Shown: positions 1-7,352, counted from the stretch's first letter. The stretch: 35,089 nucleotides of DNA from an uncultured Methanomicrobiales archaeon (GCA_937892275.1 CALAVG010000193.1:1-35089); one strand, 5' to 3'. Notes: generated from the sequence alone by a model not told the origin. A program made the numbers and translations.

Positions 1-278
1 GAAAAAGAGCCTCTCCTCATATTCGCCAGTCTCCTAATCGTCTGTCCCGACTCCCCGGATATCTCTAGGTCCTTGCCAGTCCTGAGGATTATCCTGTCAG
101 CACCCCCGGAGTCGCTCATCCTTTCGACCATGCATTTCATGCATTCCTTCGATCCCGGCTCAGGGCTGTACCCGCATCCGATGCAGTCTATGATCAGTGC
201 GTTCCCTTCGAAGTGATGCTCAACATCTCTCTCCCTTTCAGCCGTCCCGAGCAGTATCTGTTTGAAATCTATGTCCAT
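1..278 (-). CDS. Unidentified Cys-rich protein, N-terminal part only
   Basis: An open frame begins at ATG 276-278 and runs leftward off the window edge, giving 92 residues with no stop. The visible part is soluble and charged, with two CxxC pairs (about residues 32-35 and 46-49) that could bind a metal ion. The wording of this segment, a hydrophobic strand leading into Asp-Cys-x-x-Cys and then Cys-Met-Lys-Cys, resembles N-terminal zinc-finger-like regions I associate with some archaeal secretion/pilus ATPases. The two pilin-like genes about 2 kb away would fit that, but the catalytic domain is outside the window and the link is only a guess. It is divergent from the U32 gene. Codon use matches the neighbours, so I regard it as real coding sequence of unknown function. 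Confidence 0.6.
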   Translation of the reverse strand, partial: MDIDFKQILLGTAERERDVEHHFEGNALIIDCIGCGYSPEPGSKECMKCMVERMSDSGGADRIILRTGKDLEISGESGQTIRRLANMRRGSF

Positions 279-380
279 ATGATATGTTCTTCCTTCAAGG
301 TATTAGAATGGGATATGTTGCGGTCAACAATACAACACAAACGAAAAAAGTCTTTATTTCTGACATAGATAGGCTCAGGT

Positions 381-2279
381 ATGGAGATACTTTCACCCGC
401 AGGATCGCCCGACAGTTTGGTAGCTGCCATCAAGGGAGGGTGCGACGCCGTTTACCTGGCAGGCAAGAGCTTCGGAGCACGTGCCTTCGCCGGCAATTTC
501 AGCGACGGAGAACTCGAGGGAGCGATAGCTTATGCCCACGACCACGGTGTGAAGGTACACGTCACGGTAAACACTCTGATCAAGAACTCTGAGATGGAGG
601 AGGCGATCTCCTTCGTAAAGTTCCTGAAGGACATCGATGCCGATGCCATCATCATCCAGGATCTGGGGCTCCTGAAGCATCTGACGAACATAGACATCGC
701 TAAGCATGCCTCCACACAGATGCAGATCCATTCCCTTGAAGGAATCAAATGGTGCTCTGAGTACGGTCTGGACAGGGTCGTACTGGCAAGGGAACTCACG
801 ATGGAGGAACTAGCTCAGATCATCCCCGAATCCCCCATAGAGACAGAGGTCTTCATCCAGGGAGCGTTATGCTATTGCATGTCCGGAGGATGCCTGCTGT
901 CGAGCTTTATCGGCGGACGCAGCGGCAACAGGGGATCATGCGCACAACCCTGCAGGAAGCGCTACGAGCGCAACGGAGAGCAGGGGTACTTCATGAGCTG
1001 CGCCGACATCTACGGAATGGATTACCTCAGGGACCTCTCCGATCTCGGTGTCACATCCCTGAAGATCGAGGGACGCATGAGGTCGCCTCCCTACACCTAT
1101 CTCGCATCTAAGGCATATTCGATGGTCGTCAAGGGCGAGAAGGGGGAGGAACTGGACGAGACCCTGGAGCTCCTCAGGACCGTATTCAACAGGGGAACAT
1201 GCTCAGGATACCTGGGCGGAGTTATATCTCCGGTGCAGTCGCTGTATCCGGACAACAGGGGATTCTACATCGCGGATGTCAAGATCAGGGACAGGACCAT
1301 CGTATCGGAGTTCGACGAACCCGTCGGACTGAAGGACGGTCTTTCCATCTTTAAAGGGGACGAGAAGATCGGAGGATTCAAGGTCATGGACCTGGATCCG
1401 ATCCTTATCCCGTTCAAGATCCCTGACGGCAAGTACGAGATCTACCGCACATACGATCCCCGCATAGATGTCATAAAGAACGAGATGGGCAAAACTCCCA
1501 GGTTCAGAGGGGAGACCTTAAGGGAGCCGGTCCGCATCAAGATGGACAAGCAGCCCCTGAGGAACGAGTGGCCCGAGTTCTCATTCTATGTCAATTCCAT
1601 CAAAGGTCTGGAAGCGGCTCTGCCCTATGCTGACAGGATCTATTTCGACAACATGGACAAGCTGGACGAGGCGATTGAGGCTTCCGGAGACACAGAATGT
1701 GTCGCACTGCTGCCAAGGTTCGACGGTCTTGACGAGTTCGTGTTCAACGACCGCCCGGTCATGATCAACAATCCCGGTCAGTACAGGGCATGCAGAGGTG
1801 CCCCCAGGATATACGGAAGCAACCTTTTGAACATGTTCAACTCCTCATTCCCGCTGGACCTCTACCAGACCACACTGTCGGTGGAGCTCTCGAGGAACGA
1901 GGTATCCAATCTCATGGCATATTATCCTGGAAGGACTGAAGTCATGGCATTCGGCAGGACCGAACTGATGTACACCAGGGATCCCGGGGTGGAACCAGGT
2001 TCGCTCACGGACGAGACCGGAGCATCGTTCCCAGTCTACAAGGACAACAGGGGATTCACGCACATCCTCAACTCTGTCGACCTCGATCTTCTGGACCTTG
2101 TCCCTGAACTCAGCCGTTCAGGCGTCTCATCCATAGGTCTCGATCTCAGGAAGAGGCCCGCGGCCGTCGTTAAGACTGTAGGAGAAGTGTGCAGGAACCA
2201 GACCGACAAGATGAAGGCCAGGCTCAAGGAGATGTGCGGCGGTGTGACCACCCGCGGACTCTACGCCCGCAAGGTATGA
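381..2279 (+). CDS. Peptidase U32 family protein (likely RNA-modification type)
   Basis: The 632-residue product starts with the U32 signature MEILSPAGSPDSL, followed by a TIM-barrel-like N-terminal half. A Cys cluster lies around residues 164-191 (C164, C166, C171, then the hallmark RSGNRGxCxQPCR with C187 and C191). Bacterial relatives (RlhA, TrhP, UbiU/V) use such cysteines for an Fe-S cluster and hydroxylate rRNA, tRNA or ubiquinone rather than cleaving protein. The length fits the long form with a C-terminal extension beyond the roughly 300-residue core. The ATG at 381 begins the conserved motif directly; a longer reading would add unconserved residues. It stands alone on this strand and is divergent from the truncated gene at the left edge. 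The substrate in archaea cannot be read from the sequence. Confidence 0.88.
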   Translation: MEILSPAGSPDSLVAAIKGGCDAVYLAGKSFGARAFAGNFSDGELEGAIAYAHDHGVKVHVTVNTLIKNSEMEEAISFVKFLKDIDADAIIIQDLGLLKHLTNIDIAKHASTQMQIHSLEGIKWCSEYGLDRVVLARELTMEELAQIIPESPIETEVFIQGALCYCMSGGCLLSSFIGGRSGNRGSCAQPCRKRYERNGEQGYFMSCADIYGMDYLRDLSDLGVTSLKIEGRMRSPPYTYLASKAYSMVVKGEKGEELDETLELLRTVFNRGTCSGYLGGVISPVQSLYPDNRGFYIADVKIRDRTIVSEFDEPVGLKDGLSIFKGDEKIGGFKVMDLDPILIPFKIPDGKYEIYRTYDPRIDVIKNEMGKTPRFRGETLREPVRIKMDKQPLRNEWPEFSFYVNSIKGLEAALPYADRIYFDNMDKLDEAIEASGDTECVALLPRFDGLDEFVFNDRPVMINNPGQYRACRGAPRIYGSNLLNMFNSSFPLDLYQTTLSVELSRNEVSNLMAYYPGRTEVMAFGRTELMYTRDPGVEPGSLTDETGASFPVYKDNRGFTHILNSVDLDLLDLVPELSRSGVSSIGLDLRKRPAAVVKTVGEVCRNQTDKMKARLKEMCGGVTTRGLYARKV

Positions 2280-2310
2280 GCATGCTGTTTTGTTGACCGC
2301 AGTGTCCTTC

Positions 2311-2319
2311 TTTATATCC
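2311..2319 (+). promoter_or_regulatory. TATA-like box for the pilin-like pair
   Basis: TTTATATCC sits about 25 bp before ATG 2342, the spacing expected for an archaeal TATA box serving a leaderless transcript. Confidence 0.5.
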
Positions 2320-2341
2320 CTGATCGGGCAAGATCCCGTTC

Positions 2342-2731
2342 ATGATAGGGAATGAACATGGGGACATGGGCTTCATGGAGTCCATGGTCTCGCTTATGGC
2401 CGTCGTGATAGTGGTAGGCCTCTATGTCATGTTCGTAGCCTCGACTACAGTATCGGCTAATTCGCCCTTGGAGGAACTGGACGCGGAACTGCTAATCGAG
2501 GAGACCGCTGATGGTCCGAGGATATCCGAATCATACGCCTATATGTATGTGTTCAACAAGGGTCTGAGGGGGATATCTGTGACGATGTCCGCTCCGTTCT
2601 TCCAGTATGGGGATAAGATAACGATAGGAGAGGAATCCGATGCGGAATATCGCAAGACGTTCCTGATATTGGAAGGGTACGGGAACGGGAGGACTTTACC
2701 CACATTGCTGGAGGTGAGGGCATTCGCCTGA
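2342..2731 (+). CDS. Pilin-like membrane protein with class III-type leader
   Basis: This 129-residue protein has a short polar leader ending in Gly (IGNEHGDMG), then FMESMVSLMAVVIVV and one hydrophobic segment of about 20 residues, then a soluble domain rich in acidic and beta-forming residues. A Gly before a hydrophobic helix carrying Glu near position 3 is the pattern of archaeal type IV pilins processed by a PibD/EppA-type peptidase. A TATA-like box at 2311-2319 lies about 25 bp before ATG 2342, so the message is probably leaderless, which supports this start. It is followed closely by a second gene of the same design (2728/2743-3156). I recognise no specific family; a structural pilin or minor pseudopilin is the best inference. 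Confidence 0.7.
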   Translation: MIGNEHGDMGFMESMVSLMAVVIVVGLYVMFVASTTVSANSPLEELDAELLIEETADGPRISESYAYMYVFNKGLRGISVTMSAPFFQYGDKITIGEESDAEYRKTFLILEGYGNGRTLPTLLEVRAFA

Positions 2732-3156
2732 ACAGGAAGGGAATGACCGCATTCGCCGATGCGATGATCTTTCTGATCGTGATGATGATGGCGATATCGG
2801 TCATAGTCACGTACAATCATATCGACCAAGGGGCCGACATCGGTCCCGACGATGTCCTGAGGGACATCAGCATAATTGAGATGAGATTGTCCGATCTCAC
2901 CGATATAGAGGATGATTCCCTTGTATTTCTGTCGGATCTGATGGCATTGTCCCTAACGCAGGAGACTGACGTAGACGACTATCTCAAGAGCATACTGGAT
3001 GCGGTATTCGGAGAGAACAGGTACTTCCTTTCATACAGATACGGGGAGCTGTCCGGTTCCATTGGGACAGAGTTCGATCATTACACCTTACAGGACTCCA
3101 GGAGCATTCCAGTTTCGATTGGCGGATACATTGACGTGATGCTAAGTATCCTCTGA
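2728..3156 (+). CDS. Second pilin-like membrane protein, probably CTG start
   Basis: The frame from ATG 2743 gives 137 residues: MTAFADAMIFLIVMMMAISV as a membrane segment followed by an acidic soluble domain. Reading five codons further up to CTG 2728-2730 adds a basic leader, giving (M)NRKG|MTAFADAM, a textbook class III pilin leader (Arg-Lys-Gly before the hydrophobic helix). A strong Shine-Dalgarno sequence GGAGGTGA at 2710-2717 is 10 nt before that CTG, whereas ATG 2743 has only a purine run 2 nt away. I therefore place the start at CTG 2728, overlapping the previous stop codon (2729-2731) by 4 nt and suggesting translational coupling. If the ATG is used, the leader is lost. The partner gene upstream has the same leader-helix-acidic domain design, so the two probably form a heteromeric pilin-like pair. 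Confidence 0.65.
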   Translation: MNRKGMTAFADAMIFLIVMMMAISVIVTYNHIDQGADIGPDDVLRDISIIEMRLSDLTDIEDDSLVFLSDLMALSLTQETDVDDYLKSILDAVFGENRYFLSYRYGELSGSIGTEFDHYTLQDSRSIPVSIGGYIDVMLSIL

Positions 3157-3160
3157 ATGC

Positions 3161-3169
3161 TTTTTATCC
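3161..3169 (+). promoter_or_regulatory. TATA-like box for the alpha/beta hydrolase
   Basis: TTTTTATCC begins just after the pilin-like gene's stop and about 25 bp before ATG 3190, consistent with a separate leaderless transcript. Confidence 0.45.
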
Positions 3170-3189
3170 GATGCGTGGGATGAAGGGGC

Positions 3190-3969
3190 ATGTTCGCCGA
3201 ACTTCAGGATGTTAAGATGTACTACGAGGAGGAAGGCTCCGGAGAGCCCGTTTTCCTCATCGCCGGTATCGGTGCCAACCACCGTTTCTGGAAGGGAATG
3301 GTCCCTCTGCTGAAAGGCTACAGGGTGATCACTCTCGACAACAGGGGAGTCGGTCAGACCGAGTACAAAGGGGACATTCAGATAGACGCTATGGCGGATG
3401 ATGTCATCCACCTTATGGATTACCTCCACATCTACAAAGCACACATCGTCGGATGGTCAATGGGGTCCCAGATCGCTCAGTCCCTGGCAATCAGGTACGG
3501 CGAGAGACTCCAGACGCTCACTCTTGTATCTTCATACCAGTTCAGGCCTCACAGGTCCGCTTACTTCATGTACATGATCGCCACCGCCGCAAAGGAGGGA
3601 AGGTGTACCATGGATGAGGTCAATATGGTCCTCAACGCATTCTGCTTCCCCGAGACCACATTCGAGGTGCTTGAGAAGAAGGGAATCATCATGCCCGTAC
3701 CGAAACACCCCGAGAAGCCTGAAGAGGTCTACAAGCAGATGATCTCCATGGACAAGTTCGATACCACCGAGAAGACGAAGGACATCAAGGTCCCCTCCCT
3801 GGTGGTCCACGGAGGAATGGACATCATGGTGGAGCCCATCAAAGGAAGGGCGATCGGCAATTCGATCCCTGACTGCAGATACATCGAGCTCCCCGGAGAG
3901 GGTCACACGATTGCTCCGGAACTCTATGCCGATGCTCTTAGGAAGCATCTGGCAGATCACAAGATGTGA
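3190..3969 (+). CDS. Alpha/beta-fold hydrolase
   Basis: The 259-residue protein has the alpha/beta hydrolase layout: an oxyanion strand and loop near residues 22-30 (FLIAGIGAN), LDNRGVGQT at 49-57, the nucleophile elbow GWSMGS with Ser90, the acid in HGGMD (Asp211) and the catalytic His in GEGHT (His239). All three members of the triad are present, so it should be an active esterase, lipase-like enzyme or C-C hydrolase. No signal peptide is visible, so it is cytoplasmic. The family is too diverse to name a substrate. It is monocistronic, with a TATA-like box about 25 bp upstream and a strong hairpin terminator shared with the convergent kor operon. Confidence 0.9.
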   Translation: MFAELQDVKMYYEEEGSGEPVFLIAGIGANHRFWKGMVPLLKGYRVITLDNRGVGQTEYKGDIQIDAMADDVIHLMDYLHIYKAHIVGWSMGSQIAQSLAIRYGERLQTLTLVSSYQFRPHRSAYFMYMIATAAKEGRCTMDEVNMVLNAFCFPETTFEVLEKKGIIMPVPKHPEKPEEVYKQMISMDKFDTTEKTKDIKVPSLVVHGGMDIMVEPIKGRAIGNSIPDCRYIELPGEGHTIAPELYADALRKHLADHKM

Positions 3970-3990
3970 TTCAAAAAAAAACAAAATAAC

Positions 3991-4014
3991 GGCGGTCGGA
4001 AGGATCCGACCGCC
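3991..4014. terminator. Bidirectional hairpin terminator
   Basis: A perfect 9-bp stem (GGCGGTCGG / CCGACCGCC) with a 6-nt loop lies between the convergent hydrolase gene and korC. It is flanked by A-rich sequence on the left (T-rich on the minus strand) and TTGTTAATT on the right, so it can end transcription from both sides. Confidence 0.75.
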
Positions 4015-4024
4015 TTGTTAATTC

Positions 4025-4558
4025 TCAGTTCTCTGTTCCGAGTTTGATACATAGCCTGTTCTTGTCCAGCAGATCCATCTTCTTTGCAGGGATGGTCTTC
4101 TGGAGTCCCTTGTCGAGGTTCTCGGGTGTGCAGAAGTTGGTCTCCTTGAACAGCTTTCCGAGGATGACCATGTTCGCGGCACCTTTGATACCTGCGTTCT
4201 CGGCGATCTCCGATGCCGGGATGTAGATGGTCTTGACATCTGTGCGCTCGACCTTCTTCTTGATGATCGAGCAGTCCACGATGATCAATCCGCCGGGGAC
4301 GACGTCGTTCTCGAACTTGTCCAGAGAGGGCAGGTTCATTGCAACGAGCACGTCCGGGTTTGTGACCAGAGGGGATCCGATGGCGGCATCAGAAAGACAG
4401 ACACTGCAGTTGGCGGTTCCGCCGCGCATCTCGGGACCGTAGGACGGGAGCCAGGATACCTCCTTGCCCTCCATGAGTCCGGAGTATGCGATGACCTTTC
4501 CCGTGAACAGGATTCCCTGTCCTCCGAATCCGGCGAGCAGGATGTTCATGTCGGTCAT
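4025..4558 (-). CDS. korC: 2-oxoacid:ferredoxin oxidoreductase, gamma subunit
   Basis: The 177-residue gamma subunit starts MTDMNILLAGFGGQG, with the family's Gly-rich FGGQG motif at about 11-15 and the SYGPEMRGGTA segment near 39-49 that contacts CoA/TPP partner subunits. Its ATG (4556-4558) overlaps the korB stop in an ATGA arrangement. The frame stays open far upstream, but that part only repeats korB in another frame. It acts with korD, korA and korB to convert a 2-oxoacid plus CoA and oxidised ferredoxin to acyl-CoA, CO2 and reduced ferredoxin, or the reverse. Four separate subunits in the order D-A-B-C match the 2-oxoglutarate enzyme of methanogens. The alpha subunit also resembles VorB of branched-chain enzymes, so the substrate is unsettled. 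Confidence 0.85.
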   Translation of the reverse strand: MTDMNILLAGFGGQGILFTGKVIAYSGLMEGKEVSWLPSYGPEMRGGTANCSVCLSDAAIGSPLVTNPDVLVAMNLPSLDKFENDVVPGGLIIVDCSIIKKKVERTDVKTIYIPASEIAENAGIKGAANMVILGKLFKETNFCTPENLDKGLQKTIPAKKMDLLDKNRLCIKLGTEN

Positions 4559-5313
4559 TCCTTCGCCTCCTCTTCCCCGACGTCCTTGTAGACTCCGAGC
4601 GGATAGTACGGGAGCATGTTGTCCCTGAGCCACTGGAGCGCCTCTGCGGGCGACATTCCCCAGTTGGTGGGGCATGTGGAGACGACCTCGATGATGCAGT
4701 ATCCCTTGCCGGCCATCTGGTATTCGAAGGCCTTCTTGATCGCCTTCTTGGCGGCCTTGACGTTCTTCACGCAGTCGACTGTGACACGCTGTGCGAGTGC
4801 GACACCCTTCACGGATGAGAGCAGTTCGCAGACCCTGATGGGGTTTCCTGCCACGCTGGTGTCCCTTCCGTACGGGGTGGTCTGGGTAACCTGTCCGGGC
4901 AGGGTTGTGGGTGCCATCTGTCCTCCGGTCATTCCGTAGATCGCGTTGTTGATGAAGATCGCGACGATGTTCTCTCCCCTGGCGGCCGCGTGGACGGTCT
5001 CTCCCATTCCTATGGCCGCAAGGTCTCCGTCTCCCTGATAGGTGAAGACGACGTCCTCGGGTCTTGCCCTCTTGACACCGGTTGCAACCGCCGGTGCACG
5101 TCCGTGGGGTGCCTGGACCATGTCGCATCCGAAGTAGTTGTATGTGAAGACCGAGCATCCGACCGAGGCGACTCCTACGGTCTTGCCCTCGATACCTAGT
5201 TCATCGATGACTTCAGCTACCAGCCTGTGCACTATACCGTGTGTGCATCCGGGGCAGTAGTGTAGGGGGACATCGAGCAGTGCCTTGGGCCTCTCGCCCA
5301 TTACTTTGGACAT
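4555..5313 (-). CDS. korB: 2-oxoacid:ferredoxin oxidoreductase, beta (TPP) subunit
   Basis: This 252-residue subunit binds thiamine diphosphate: GDGDLAAIGMGE followed by NNAIYGMTGGQM is the TPP/Mg motif. Conserved Cys residues in the HYCPGC segment near the N-terminus, in VGCSV, and in STCPTNWG near the C-terminus are typical ligands of the [4Fe-4S] cluster. An ATG is also present at 5317-5319, but GGAGGTGA at 5320-5327 abuts that codon with no spacer while lying 6 nt before ATG 5311-5313, so the latter is the better start. That start shares one base with the korA stop (TGATG), pointing to translational coupling. The cluster order and subunit sizes indicate a KOR/VOR-type enzyme; which acid it uses is not readable from this subunit. 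Confidence 0.88.
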   Translation of the reverse strand: MSKVMGERPKALLDVPLHYCPGCTHGIVHRLVAEVIDELGIEGKTVGVASVGCSVFTYNYFGCDMVQAPHGRAPAVATGVKRARPEDVVFTYQGDGDLAAIGMGETVHAAARGENIVAIFINNAIYGMTGGQMAPTTLPGQVTQTTPYGRDTSVAGNPIRVCELLSSVKGVALAQRVTVDCVKNVKAAKKAIKKAFEYQMAGKGYCIIEVVSTCPTNWGMSPAEALQWLRDNMLPYYPLGVYKDVGEEEAKE

Positions 5314-6374
5314 CAGCATTCACCTCCGTTGATCTTGATTATCTGTTCGAGAACCTCTTTGGGTGTGGGGACCATTCCTCCGGTGCGTCCGAAGAAGTGG
5401 ACGGGTTTCTCGTCCTTGACTGTGAGCTTGACGTCCTCGACCATCTGCCCCATGTTCATCTCCACGGACAAGAACGCCTTGGCGTCTCCTACGTGCTTCC
5501 TGATGAACTTCTCGGGGAACGGCCAGAGGGTGATGGGCCTGATGAGTCCGGCCTTGATGCCCTGCTTCCTTGCCATGTCGACGGCAGAATGGGAGATCCT
5601 GGAGGAGGCTCCGAATGCGACGATTATGATGTCCGCATCGTCTACGAGGTATTCCTCAGCCCTCTGCTCCGTCTCCATGATATGCTTGTACTTCTCGAAC
5701 CTCTTGAAGTTGAGGTCCTCGAGCTCCTTGGGATCGATGTACAGTGAGTTGACCACGTTGTGGGCCCTCTTGCCCTGGTGGCCCTTTGCCGCCCAGTCCT
5801 TGTTGTCCGTGGGCTCCTTGTGCTCGGGAAGGACGACGGGTTCCATCATCTGTCCGAGAAGACCGTCAGAGAGGATCATCGTGGGCATCCTGTACTTGTC
5901 ACCGAGGTCGAAGGCGTCAGAGATCAGGTCGACGGTCTCCTGGACCGTGGAGGGTGCGAATACGAGCATGTGGAAGTCACCGTGTCCGGTCGCCTTTGTT
6001 GCCTGGAAATAGTCGGACTGAGAAGGCTGGATTCCTCCGAGACCGGGCCCTCCCCTCTCGACGTTGACGATGAGGCAGGGTACATCCGATCCGGCGATGT
6101 ATGAGATTCCTTCGGACATAAGACTGATTCCGGGGGATGAGGTGGATGTCATAACCCTGACTCCGGCAGCACCGGCTCCAAGGACCATGTTGATCGATGC
6201 GACCTCGGACTCTGCCTGGAGATAGACTCCACCGATCTTGGGCATACGCTTGGACATGTATGCCGCGACCTCGGTCTGAGGTGTGATGGGGTATCCGAAG
6301 AAGTGCCTGCAGCCTGCTGCGATGGCGGCCTCGGCGATGGCCTCGTTACCTTTCATAAGGACTTTCTCTACCAT
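5313..6374 (-). CDS. korA: 2-oxoacid:ferredoxin oxidoreductase, alpha subunit (KorA/VorB type)
   Basis: The 353-residue alpha subunit carries the pyrimidine-binding domain (KGNEAIAEAAIAAGC, FGYPITPQTE), the TSTSSPGISLMSEG segment and the GGPGLGGIQPSQSDYFQA segment characteristic of this family, followed by domain II (about 245-350). Sequence style is closest to proteins commonly annotated VorB (3-methyl-2-oxobutanoate dehydrogenase), but the D-A-B-C operon with separate gamma and ferredoxin subunits is the korDABC layout. I use the kor symbols with that caveat. It starts 1 nt after the korD stop and overlaps the korB start by one base. In an autotrophic or mixotrophic archaeon the complex could supply 2-oxoglutarate or branched 2-oxoacids for amino acid synthesis by reductive carboxylation. 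Confidence 0.88.
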   Translation of the reverse strand: MVEKVLMKGNEAIAEAAIAAGCRHFFGYPITPQTEVAAYMSKRMPKIGGVYLQAESEVASINMVLGAGAAGVRVMTSTSSPGISLMSEGISYIAGSDVPCLIVNVERGGPGLGGIQPSQSDYFQATKATGHGDFHMLVFAPSTVQETVDLISDAFDLGDKYRMPTMILSDGLLGQMMEPVVLPEHKEPTDNKDWAAKGHQGKRAHNVVNSLYIDPKELEDLNFKRFEKYKHIMETEQRAEEYLVDDADIIIVAFGASSRISHSAVDMARKQGIKAGLIRPITLWPFPEKFIRKHVGDAKAFLSVEMNMGQMVEDVKLTVKDEKPVHFFGRTGGMVPTPKEVLEQIIKINGGEC

Positions 6375-6375
6375 C

Positions 6376-6585
6376 TCACTCGACCTCCACTCTGATGGCG
6401 CAGTCGGGGCACATGGTCGTGCATGAACCGCATCCTATGCACTTGGACTCGTCCGTTATGTGGGCGGGGTGATATCCCTTGCTGTTCGTGATGGAATGAT
6501 CCAGAGCCAGGATCTCCTTGGGGCATGCGATGACGCACATCTCGCACCCCTTGCATCTCTCATTGTTAACGATTACCTTGGGCAA
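6376..6585 (-). CDS. korD: 2-oxoacid:ferredoxin oxidoreductase, ferredoxin-like delta subunit
   Basis: A 69-residue protein with two complete CxxCxxCxxxCP motifs (C11-C21 and C49-C60 regions), each binding a [4Fe-4S] cluster, as in the delta subunit that passes electrons between the TPP subunit and ferredoxin. The only workable start is TTG 6583-6585, because no ATG or GTG precedes the first Cys motif. This TTG is one base past the TGA of the upstream ATPase gene, and there is no good Shine-Dalgarno sequence, so initiation probably depends on ribosomes ending the upstream gene. That matters because the upstream gene contains an in-frame TAG. The stop is one base before the korA start. Confidence 0.87.
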   Translation of the reverse strand: MPKVIVNNERCKGCEMCVIACPKEILALDHSITNSKGYHPAHITDESKCIGCGSCTTMCPDCAIRVEVE

Positions 6586-6586
6586 C

Positions 6587-7261
6587 TCAATTACCTGCCT
6601 GTTCCCAGGGCGCCTTTACCTGGACGCCGATTTGGTATATTAGTGGTATTTTATTTAATGGGACGACACCGGCCGGAGCCGTATTAAACCGGATTGGCAG
6701 CCCTGTCAGTTCGGACACCTTATCGGCGAACGTCAGTGAATCCAGAACGGTCTCATCTGTTGTCAGTCCCTTCAGATGCGAATTGTTGGCAATGCATGTG
6801 GCCTTTATGCGGGCCATCTTCTCTATTTCGCGGAGGATCTCCACGGCCTCCTCGGGGGTCGTGGTCTGCGAACGGTACCTGTTGATGACATACATGACGT
6901 CTGGGTCTGATTGCAGGATCTGTCTGTTGTAGACCCCTAGGGCCGTGGCACCGGCATCATCGCCTCCGACATCGAGGATCACGCATTCTCCGTCCGTAAT
7001 GGCATCTCCGATGGCCGCCGGAAGGGAAGGGGTATCAAGATTGGAATTAGCGAAGTTGGGTCCAAGGACACGTACTCCTGATCCAGTGAGCAAATCCGCA
7101 TAGTCAGAGGACCTGAAGTAGGGGTTGACGACATCCATATCGATCAGAGTGACCTTCTTCCCCTATTTGGCCGCGTCCAGAGCCAGATTTATGGAGAGAT
7201 TTGTCTTCCCTACCCCGTAATGACCGCACACGACGGTGACCCTATTCACAAGGCATTGCAT
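6587..7261 (-). CDS. MinD/ParA-like P-loop ATPase with in-frame TAG at codon 33
   Basis: From ATG 7259-7261 the frame reads a beta strand and Walker A motif (VTVVCGHYGVGKTNLS, residues 8-23), then LALDAAK, a TAG codon, and straight on into GKKVTLIDMDVVNPYF, the MinD/ParA-type sequence expected next. A Walker B-like VILDVGG follows mid-protein. With the TAG decoded the product is 224 residues, about the right size for a small MinD-family ATPase; if TAG stops, a 32-residue peptide results. ATG 7138 could restart, but without the Walker A. It is the first gene of the kor operon, has a TATA-like box about 25 bp upstream, and ends one base before korD. The alternatives are pyrrolysine insertion, read-through, or a pseudogene or sequence error. 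Client or substrate unknown. Confidence 0.75.
7163..7165 (-). other. In-frame TAG codon (candidate pyrrolysine codon)
   Basis: On the minus strand, TAG separates AAA (Lys32) from GGG (Gly34) inside a continuous MinD/ParA-like reading frame. The position lies at the end of the helix after Walker A, before the beta strand KVTLID. That surface spot commonly has Gln, Glu or Lys in relatives, so CAG to TAG or AAG to TAG would be a one-base origin. No complete gene in this window uses TAG as its stop. Confidence 0.8.
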
Positions 7262-7282
7262 AGACCCACATTATCCGTAAAC

Positions 7283-7294
7283 GATTAAAAAATA
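7283..7294 (-). promoter_or_regulatory. TATA-like box of the ATPase-kor operon
   Basis: On the minus strand TATTTTTTAATC lies 22-33 bp before ATG 7261, the distance expected for a leaderless archaeal transcript starting at or near the ATG. Confidence 0.5.
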
Positions 7295-7315
7295 GTACGT
7301 AGCGCCGAAATGTTT

Positions 7316-7324
7316 TTTATATAA
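7316..7324 (+). promoter_or_regulatory. TATA box of the XRE-cupin/acyl-CoA synthetase operon
   Basis: TTTATATAA is a near-ideal archaeal TATA box about 30 bp before ATG 7353. It is divergent from the kor operon promoter, leaving about 20 bp between the two boxes for shared regulation. Confidence 0.6.
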
Positions 7325-7352
7325 TCATAATACGGGTACTTGAGGCAAAATT

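Noticed and set aside
4559..5158. Upstream extension of the korC frame to 5158 (377 residues in total)
   Set aside because: The extra 200 residues are Arg/Gly-rich and are korB read in another frame; ATG 4556-4558 in an ATGA overlap with korB is the real start.
6587..7138. Treating the ATPase as a 183-residue protein starting at ATG 7138
   Set aside because: That product lacks the Walker A motif, which is present in frame just upstream; the gene is better described as the longer frame with an internal TAG.
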